DNA of 64,000 nt from Desulfuromonadales bacterium (GTDB lineage: Bacteria; Desulfobacterota; Desulfuromonadia; Geobacterales; Pseudopelobacteraceae). The notes under the pieces were generated by a model, which saw only the letters and a list, made by a program, of their open reading frames with translations, was not told where the DNA came from and did not search any database. Shown here piece after piece: positions 34,501 through 40,263 of this stretch (position 1 is the first letter of the stretch; the number at the start of each line of letters is the position of its first letter). The translations under genes were made by a program, and so were the position numbers. The stretch lies in the NCBI GenBank assembly GCA_013349405.1, contig DUZS01000018.1:1-64000 (forward strand), given 5' to 3'.

Positions 34501-34910
34501 CGGTTATTCGGTTTTCCGTCAGTTGTACCGTTCTGAAAATCGATGACTCGTGCCTGTGCGTGGCGCAGGGTGCCGTTCGGCTCCCGGTAGCTGACCGGCA
34601 CACCATCGCGGATCATCTTGTAAAAGGCTTGATTATGCTGCAGGAGGGAACGGGTGAAATCGTGATAGGTAAGAGTTGCGACCGCTGAATCAATTGCCGG
34701 GGATGGGAGGTGCGGATTCAGCGTGATCAGTGCCTGGCGCAGATCGCGCTTCAGCACCACCTCACGGGTATCGGCGCGACCAAGAAGGCTGTCCGGGCCA
34801 AAATCTTCCTGGTTCCAGGCGTAGACATTTACCCAGCCCAGCTCTTTTTCCAGATGCTCGGCAAAAGTCTTCTGAACCAGTCGATCTTCGCTGTTGATGT
34901 CGGTGATCAT
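31512..34910 (-). CDS. hsdR: Type I restriction enzyme R subunit
   Basis: 1132 residues. The N-terminal nuclease domain shows [25 protein letters not shown] (D, then ExK). The helicase motor has Walker A [24 protein letters not shown] (DEAH), FIGFTGTP and [21 protein letters not shown]. HsdR translocates and cuts DNA away from unmethylated sites, with HsdM and HsdS. It is the last gene of a long operon and overlaps the AlbA_2 gene by four bases. Just before Walker A there is an in-frame REP-type insertion ([15 protein letters not shown]). Confidence 0.95.
   Translation of the reverse strand: [1132 protein letters not shown]
33892..33937. repeat. REP-like repeat inserted in frame within hsdR
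   Basis: TCACCCTTTCCCCCAGCGGGGGAGAGGGTCGGGGAGAG, an imperfect palindrome of C and G blocks inside hsdR. It encodes [15 protein letters not shown], a proline-rich segment typical of translated REP elements, and does not shift the frame. Confidence 0.7.
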
Positions 34911-36778
34911 AGCGTAACCTTTTTCTGGTAAGCCTGATTCGGGTGATTAGGCTTGCCCGGCACTCGTGCCTGCAAGCGCCCATCCTTCAACATAGGATTA
35001 ATGTAGTGGTTTCTCAAAGAATCCGGATCTCTACCTAACAATCGAGCCAATGTTCGGAGTGACAGCCATTCATTGTTGCAAAGTTCTAGAATTGTTAACT
35101 CCATAATAGACTTGGGAATTTTCCCTTTACTTCGCGCTTCCGCTGCCAGTTCCATCAATCTGCTTTCCTGTTCAGCGCTAAAATGTTCGGAGTCAGGTTC
35201 CAAATGTTCGGACCTCGCGCTCAAATGTTCGGACCCTGATTCGATTTTTTCGTAACTAGCTGTAGAAGGCTCAATTATATCAAACAATCCGGGGGTATTA
35301 TTTTTCGGCCACCGATAACGTGTGCCACGTCCGTGCCCAACCTTTTCAAGCCATCCCACGCCAACAAACGCTGTCAGACGTTCGCCAATCTCCCGCGAAT
35401 GCTCTTTTCGATAATGTTGAATGTCCTCATTACTGATTTCACCAAATCTGTGTGCCAACATCAGGATAACCCGCCCCAGCTCATCCAGTGTTTTGTAACT
35501 ATCACCAACGACGGAACGTAGCTCACGCTCAACATCTTCGGGAATCATGCTTGATATCGGCATGAATACGCGGGTCGTCTCAAGAGTTGGATTCTCTGCA
35601 ACAAACGGCATTATCCAGTGCTGCTCACGCCAGGCACGCAGTATCTTCTGGAAACCGGACCCGGCCTTCTCCCCCAGTCCCAGCATCTGGAACATCTTCT
35701 GGAGGTTTGGATTGCGGGGATCGCTTACACCGCCTTGATAAAGCTGTTCACGCGGAATTCTCAAACGCCCCGGATTTGTGAACACATAGGCGTCTTTCAG
35801 CTTGATCAGAGTAATCGGACGGGATGATTGATGATCCGCATGAACCAATGAGTTCACCAGGGCTTCCCGCAGAGCCTCGTGGACATGGGTTTCTTCAAGA
35901 CGGGTGGCTTTCTTGTCCAGCTTGAATGGTGCGTCTATTCCTTCCACCAACCGGGGATACACCCGGTAGTAAAAGTTGAAAAGGTTTGGAATCCATTTGC
36001 CGTCGATAGTCAGGCGATAAGTCCAGCGTTCTTCCGGGTTGCTCGACAACTGTTCCTGATAATCAAGGTGAAAATGTGGCAGTGCATCAAGCAGGCTGCG
36101 TTCTTTTCCGAACATCAGAATGCCGGCCAGTGTAATGCCTTCAACACCTGTTCGCCGGTCGCGTCGTAACGCCCCTAAGCTCTCCAGAAAATCAGGCTCG
36201 TTCAATGCCAGAAACGGATGATCCGGATCACGGGAAGCAAAACGATTGCGATACGCGGCAAGGGAGTCGCTGTCCAGGTCGCTTAAATCAAAACCTTCCA
36301 GAATCTGGCCATCAAGCGGATCATCTCCGGCATCCCGGAGCATCTGGCGTACCTCCGTATCAATACAGCGGTAATCTCCCTCGAAGTTACGCTTGTAGCT
36401 GCCCAAGAGCAGATTGCCGTTAATGTACACTGGTCGCTGCTGACGGCTTACCTTGGGTACGTGAATGCATACAACTCTGTGCTTATCAAGCTGCAGAACA
36501 GCGACATCAGTTGCGCCACACACAGGTCGATTCAGTTTTTGAGGATTGTTGTGACCATCCCAGAATGTTTTGAGGATCGTTTCCGGTTTGCGTAAACCTT
36601 CGACAGTAAATACTCCATCTTTTTCGGCAACACCCAGCACAATGTATCCGCCATCGGTATTAGCAAAAGCAGAAACCGATTCCCACATCGAACGAGGCAA
36701 GCCGCCGTCAGCGGATTTGAATTCGATGTCCTGGTCTTCACCAAGTTGGAGGGCCTCAAGTAGTTGGTCGTTGGTCAT
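34907..36778 (-). CDS. AlbA_2-domain ATP-binding protein in the restriction operon
   Basis: About 623 residues from MTNDQLLEALQLGED, preceded by AAAGGTATTTAT. The AlbA_2 (Schlafen-like) domain is clear: QDIEFKSADGGLPRSMWESVSAFANTDGGYIVLGVAEKDG. It is followed by a HATPase-type region (EALREALVNSLVHADHQ, FTNPGRLRIPREQLYQGG, GLGEKAGSGFQKIL) and winged-helix segments at the end. A low-complexity linker near residue 520 repeats SEHL (three 21-base units). Such proteins often accompany type I RM genes between hsdS/hsdM and hsdR; a regulatory or defence role is inferred. Confidence 0.8.
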   Translation of the reverse strand: MTNDQLLEALQLGEDQDIEFKSADGGLPRSMWESVSAFANTDGGYIVLGVAEKDGVFTVEGLRKPETILKTFWDGHNNPQKLNRPVCGATDVAVLQLDKHRVVCIHVPKVSRQQRPVYINGNLLLGSYKRNFEGDYRCIDTEVRQMLRDAGDDPLDGQILEGFDLSDLDSDSLAAYRNRFASRDPDHPFLALNEPDFLESLGALRRDRRTGVEGITLAGILMFGKERSLLDALPHFHLDYQEQLSSNPEERWTYRLTIDGKWIPNLFNFYYRVYPRLVEGIDAPFKLDKKATRLEETHVHEALREALVNSLVHADHQSSRPITLIKLKDAYVFTNPGRLRIPREQLYQGGVSDPRNPNLQKMFQMLGLGEKAGSGFQKILRAWREQHWIMPFVAENPTLETTRVFMPISSMIPEDVERELRSVVGDSYKTLDELGRVILMLAHRFGEISNEDIQHYRKEHSREIGERLTAFVGVGWLEKVGHGRGTRYRWPKNNTPGLFDIIEPSTASYEKIESGSEHLSARSEHLEPDSEHFSAEQESRLMELAAEARSKGKIPKSIMELTILELCNNEWLSLRTLARLLGRDPDSLRNHYINPMLKDGRLQARVPGKPNHPNQAYQKKVTL

Positions 36779-36923
36779 ATAAATACCTTTTGTGAACGGA
36801 ATGGGCAAAGGCTACGCCGTCTTTTGCGAGTTCGGTGTAGTTGGCAGTCTTGCCGGTTACAACCCGGAGAAACTTTTTGTCGATGGCCTGCCCTTCAAAA
36901 ACTAATATTTCACCTGATTTCAA
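36756..36923 (-). pseudogene. Truncated AlbA_2-type gene start (55 codons)
   Basis: Starts TTG in the TTGA that also holds the cyclase B stop, with AGGA nearby, and ends 23 bases inside the AlbA_2 gene in another frame. It reads SGEILVFEGQAIDKKFLRVV, then TGKTANYTELAKDGVAFAHS. This resembles the opening of a different AlbA_2 protein subgroup (KKSLRVVTGKTADWNELAKDCVAFANA) that then fails before the glycine-rich core. I read it as the stump of an earlier AlbA_2 gene replaced by the present one; a coupled small protein cannot be excluded. Absent from the ORF track. Confidence 0.45.
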
Positions 36924-37813
36924 CGTCCTGGAACCAGAAATTTTGGGATCATATCCCAGTTTATGGAATAATTTATCAGTTCACGCCGCGTTTCATACTG
37001 AAGCGCATGATTGCTCGTCTGTGATGGAGTTGCTAGTGCATTTAACGCCCTCCCAATATTTGTGTTGGCACCGTTATTTACTGCAAAAGCAGATAGGTCC
37101 GTTGGCGACATTCCTAAAAGTGTTCGTGGACTTGAAGGCTGGCTGTATGCTGTAGAAAGGAGTCCCCCTGTTAATAGGGTGGTGCGTTCCTGTTGAATTG
37201 GGACTTGTGTTTCTTTATAATTACCTTGCAGCAAGGACTTCTCTCGTCCTTGAAGTTGTTCCATGAGTTCTTTTGAGGCGTGGCCTTCACCGGCTGGTAC
37301 ATCATTCTCCATTTTACAGGCTTTGTGTAGTGCAGGCCCGATGGCACTTACAAATGAATCACCGTATGGTCCAACTTTTGCTATGATAAGCTTCCCAAAA
37401 TGAACGACCGCCTTCGTATTACATGGGAACTTGTTTAGCGAGGCATCAAGTGACTTCATTTGGAGTGTTGCGAGTCGGCAGTAATATGCTGCAGCCAGAA
37501 CCTTTACTGCTTCTACCGATTTTGGAAAATACGCTATCACACTATCACCGGCGTATTCTGCTTGATTGCCATCAGCCCCGAAATAACGGGTTATTTCATC
37601 AACTGTAGAGAGAAACGTGTGAGCCAATTTTAGATAGGTTTGGTGAGATCTCCGCATTGTAAAAAATGTCGAACCGACCAAATCAATCTTGTATATGAAG
37701 AACTCCTTTTCTGTCCCTTCACCGCGCTTCAGAGCAGACGGAGCTTTCTCAACCATTCCACCATCTGCTTCGTCATAATACCGCTGGATGATTTCACCTA
37801 TCGTCTTAGCCAT
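36920..37813 (-). CDS. Class III nucleotide cyclase-like protein (cyclase B) of a putative Pycsar module
   Basis: About 297 residues from MAKTIGEIIQRYYDEAD, whose ATG overlaps the end of the effector gene by eight bases; the track start is 18 codons too early. FFIYKIDLVGSTFF (Asp44) and AEYAGDSVIAYFP (Asp90) are the two metal-binding aspartates of class III cyclase domains. The position of the transition-state Asn and Arg (N-x-x-x-R) reads GPALHKA, giving Pro160 and Lys164, so this chain alone may not form a complete active site. A serine- and glutamine-rich tail of about 110 residues follows. DNA is AT-richer than hsdM. Confidence 0.65.
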   Translation of the reverse strand: MAKTIGEIIQRYYDEADGGMVEKAPSALKRGEGTEKEFFIYKIDLVGSTFFTMRRSHQTYLKLAHTFLSTVDEITRYFGADGNQAEYAGDSVIAYFPKSVEAVKVLAAAYYCRLATLQMKSLDASLNKFPCNTKAVVHFGKLIIAKVGPYGDSFVSAIGPALHKACKMENDVPAGEGHASKELMEQLQGREKSLLQGNYKETQVPIQQERTTLLTGGLLSTAYSQPSSPRTLLGMSPTDLSAFAVNNGANTNIGRALNALATPSQTSNHALQYETRRELINYSINWDMIPKFLVPGR

Positions 37814-38357
37814 AGTAGGCAACCCAGAAAAGCAGAACCAGAATTGAGACAAGGGTACAACCAGCACATTTTAGACCAATATGAAACCAGGTATGCTTAT
37901 GGTCTCGAATACAGGATGTCTTTAAAACCTCGTAGGCGATCTCTCTTTTCCAGTCAGTAATATCAATCTGGCGGAGATATTCATCGAGGTTCGTAAACGA
38001 AGGCAAAAAATCTAAAGAAACGTAATATGTTCGCTTCGGCCTGAACTCACCAGAGTCAATACTTTTGAAAAGATTTTTTCGGGGATAGAGTACCATCCCG
38101 ATGGCAAAGAGCGTTGTGATTCCAAGGAATATTGAAGTGACCGATATGAACTTTATCCAGCAATGTGTCTTACAGATATCGTTAACAAGTCCGAAATTGA
38201 TAATCCCTACAACCAGAGTCATGATGATAGCAAGGACTTCCGCTTTGGTATCATATGCCCGGATAGTCTCTTGCGTTTCATCAAGTGCCTTTTGAAGGCA
38301 CTCCAAAGTGGTTTTATCTCGTATATCTGGAACCGTTTCTGTTGTGCTCTCGACCAT
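37806..38357 (-). CDS. Membrane effector resembling Pycsar PycTM
   Basis: About 183 residues from MVESTTETVP, with GGGA six bases upstream; a TTG nine codons earlier is an alternative. The layout is that of the Pycsar effector family: a helix containing TIRAYDTKAEVLAIIMTLVVGIINFG (the DxKA motif entering TM1), TM2 about 68-91, a soluble stretch ending DITDWKREIAYEVLKTSCIRDHKHTWFHIG, and TM3 about 163-181. In Pycsar, cCMP or cUMP made after phage infection opens or oligomerises such a protein and damages the membrane. It sits between two cyclase-like genes and overlaps the second. Confidence 0.7.
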   Translation of the reverse strand: MVESTTETVPDIRDKTTLECLQKALDETQETIRAYDTKAEVLAIIMTLVVGIINFGLVNDICKTHCWIKFISVTSIFLGITTLFAIGMVLYPRKNLFKSIDSGEFRPKRTYYVSLDFLPSFTNLDEYLRQIDITDWKREIAYEVLKTSCIRDHKHTWFHIGLKCAGCTLVSILVLLFWVAYYG

Positions 38358-38386
38358 GGTGTTCCCAATGTTAATGTCTCTCAAAT

Positions 38387-39130
38387 TCAGCCAGTAAATT
38401 CATTCGTCAAAGGATCTATGTATTTCGCAAGCTTTGCCTTTACTCTTTCATCAAAATCATGAGGCCGAGGAGGATTGAATGCAACGAATCTAGGTGCCTC
38501 AACAAAAGCAGCTGAGTGAAGCAGGTCGTGTTTGTCTTTAATGGCGATATCTGGTGAGGTGATGACTCCCATTTTCCGGAAGTAACTGTTCTCGTCAATA
38601 TAGTTGAAAGCATTGCTGAAAGATTCAAAGGCAGATTTTGAGCAAATTACATAGCTGCTGTCCATGAGAAAATTAGTCGGTGCATTTTCTGGTTTTGCAG
38701 ACAGCAGCCGAGAACAATCGTTCATGACCGGCCCAACAAAACATTCTCGTTGTGTGATGTCTACAAATTTGGACAATACACCTCGATGCACACCAATACG
38801 AACACCCTTGATGCACCTCTTCCCCTCTACATTCGCAGTTTGAAGCTTTGCCCTCAAAGATAGACCGAGTACCAAGCCAAAACCTGCAATTTCTGGCTGG
38901 AGAATCACATAAAAGCCATCTCCTGTTGAGGCGAATCCTGCAACAACTTCATCAACTGACATCGCAGATTGCCCGGTGGAGACATTCAGAAACAATTCCA
39001 GTTCCCCGTTTAAGATGACTGCTACTCGCACTTGCTCTTCAGCAGAAAGAAGCGAGAATTTTTCGACATCAACAAGAACAACTTCTGTCACAAAGCTTTG
39101 AACTTTTGCATTGTTTTCGTAAACACTCAT
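38387..39130 (-). CDS. Class III nucleotide cyclase (cyclase A) of a putative Pycsar module
   Basis: 247 residues. VVLVDVEKFSLLS (Asp21) and ASTGDGFYVIL (Asp71) are the metal-binding aspartates; FVGPVMNDCSRLLSA gives Asn137 and Arg141 at the N-x-x-x-R spacing of the transition-state pair. So all catalytic landmarks of a class III cyclase are visible. The product nucleotide cannot be read from sequence; in Pycsar it is cCMP or cUMP. Its start overlaps the hsdS stop as ATGA, so it is translated from the restriction operon. DNA here is visibly AT-rich (one 60-base line counts near 35% G+C). Confidence 0.72.
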   Translation of the reverse strand: MSVYENNAKVQSFVTEVVLVDVEKFSLLSAEEQVRVAVILNGELELFLNVSTGQSAMSVDEVVAGFASTGDGFYVILQPEIAGFGLVLGLSLRAKLQTANVEGKRCIKGVRIGVHRGVLSKFVDITQRECFVGPVMNDCSRLLSAKPENAPTNFLMDSSYVICSKSAFESFSNAFNYIDENSYFRKMGVITSPDIAIKDKHDLLHSAAFVEAPRFVAFNPPRPHDFDERVKAKLAKYIDPLTNEFTG

Positions 39131-40263
39131 ACTGCAATCTCCCCACTCATCAATTTCGGCAGCAGAAGATCTCGGGCGGTGCGGAGTTTTTGGTTCATTT
39201 CATCGAGTTTTTCCATCTGCCCGTGCATCGAAGTGATCGTATCAAGAAAGCTGCGCAAGAGGCCTTTTGATGGCAGCAACAGCTCGCGACTGTAGGCTAA
39301 GTCTCGATTTAAGCCTGGAACAGCGACATCGGTGTTGATGAAGTGCATGCTCTTCAACGCATAGTACAGGTAAAGATCGCTGGATTCTGCATTGATGAAA
39401 TAGACCGTATCAATCGGGTAAAAGTCATTGCTTGACCAAAACACGCTGCCGACATTGCCCTTCCGCCCGAGAATAATTGCAGGTCCTGATACCAATGCCT
39501 TTTCGTGTGTCCCGACAATTCCGCTTGATCCATAGACCGGGTATGGTCCTTCAACTCGAATGTCAGCTTTCAGCGCCTTACCGTAGTTCAGAGTGAGGTG
39601 TTCCCCCAACCTTTTCCTCTCCCACCCCTCCGGCACCCCATCCACAATGCGAGTATGCTCACGGCCAGGAAAGCGCAGGCGTACAAACCACTCTTGGTAC
39701 ACCTGACGCGCCGCATCCTCCAACAGCGCCATCCGCCGCCGGTTGTTTTCGATCAGGTCGTCGTAGGTGGAGAGGATGGAGGCGATTTCTTTTTGAATCG
39801 AAAGAGTGGGTAGTGACACAGGAAAATTAGGGAACTTTTCAAGCGGGATGCGATCCACTGTCGCGCCACTGATTACATTGCTTTCAACTGTTGCCTTCCA
39901 GTCCTGCGACAAAAAGAAATACAGCAAATATCTTCCATCTACTTGAGCTGAATCTGGACGAATCAAAGCTACTCGACGTCCCAGACATCCACGGAATCCT
40001 TCCGGTATGATTGCATAGCGATGTAGCGTCGCTTCGTATGTAAAAACAACGTCGCCCGGTTGTGGGGTTACACGGCGAGTCCACTTTGGGAATTCTTGTT
40101 CGGAAACATGGCGAATTTCTGAAAAATTAAACTGTCCATCATTCGTTATATTTTTGATTCCGAGAAAAACTGGACCATCGTCGGACTCTTTTGGTGTCGC
40201 ATGTGGCCCATCATAGATACCGATGCAGTAATCCTTTATGGGGCGAGGAACCAACTGCCTCAT
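39127..40263 (-). CDS. hsdS: Type I restriction enzyme specificity subunit
   Basis: 378 residues. Two target-recognition domains alternate with conserved helical spacers: the first ends LPTLSIQKEIASILSTYDDLIENNRRRMALLEDAARQVYQEWF, the second ends LDTITSMHGQMEKLDEMNQKLRTARDLLLPKLMSGEIAV. The second TRD has GEHLTLNYGKALK and ILGRKGNVGSVFWSS. It fixes the DNA sequence methylated and defended. It overlaps hsdM by four bases upstream and cyclase A by four bases downstream. Confidence 0.95.
   Translation of the reverse strand: MRQLVPRPIKDYCIGIYDGPHATPKESDDGPVFLGIKNITNDGQFNFSEIRHVSEQEFPKWTRRVTPQPGDVVFTYEATLHRYAIIPEGFRGCLGRRVALIRPDSAQVDGRYLLYFFLSQDWKATVESNVISGATVDRIPLEKFPNFPVSLPTLSIQKEIASILSTYDDLIENNRRRMALLEDAARQVYQEWFVRLRFPGREHTRIVDGVPEGWERKRLGEHLTLNYGKALKADIRVEGPYPVYGSSGIVGTHEKALVSGPAIILGRKGNVGSVFWSSNDFYPIDTVYFINAESSDLYLYYALKSMHFINTDVAVPGLNRDLAYSRELLLPSKGLLRSFLDTITSMHGQMEKLDEMNQKLRTARDLLLPKLMSGEIAV

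Noticed and set aside
36756-36923. Unusually long 5' untranslated gap between cyclase B and the AlbA_2 gene
   Set aside because: The gap is explained by a coding-like AlbA_2 remnant starting within the cyclase B stop codon.
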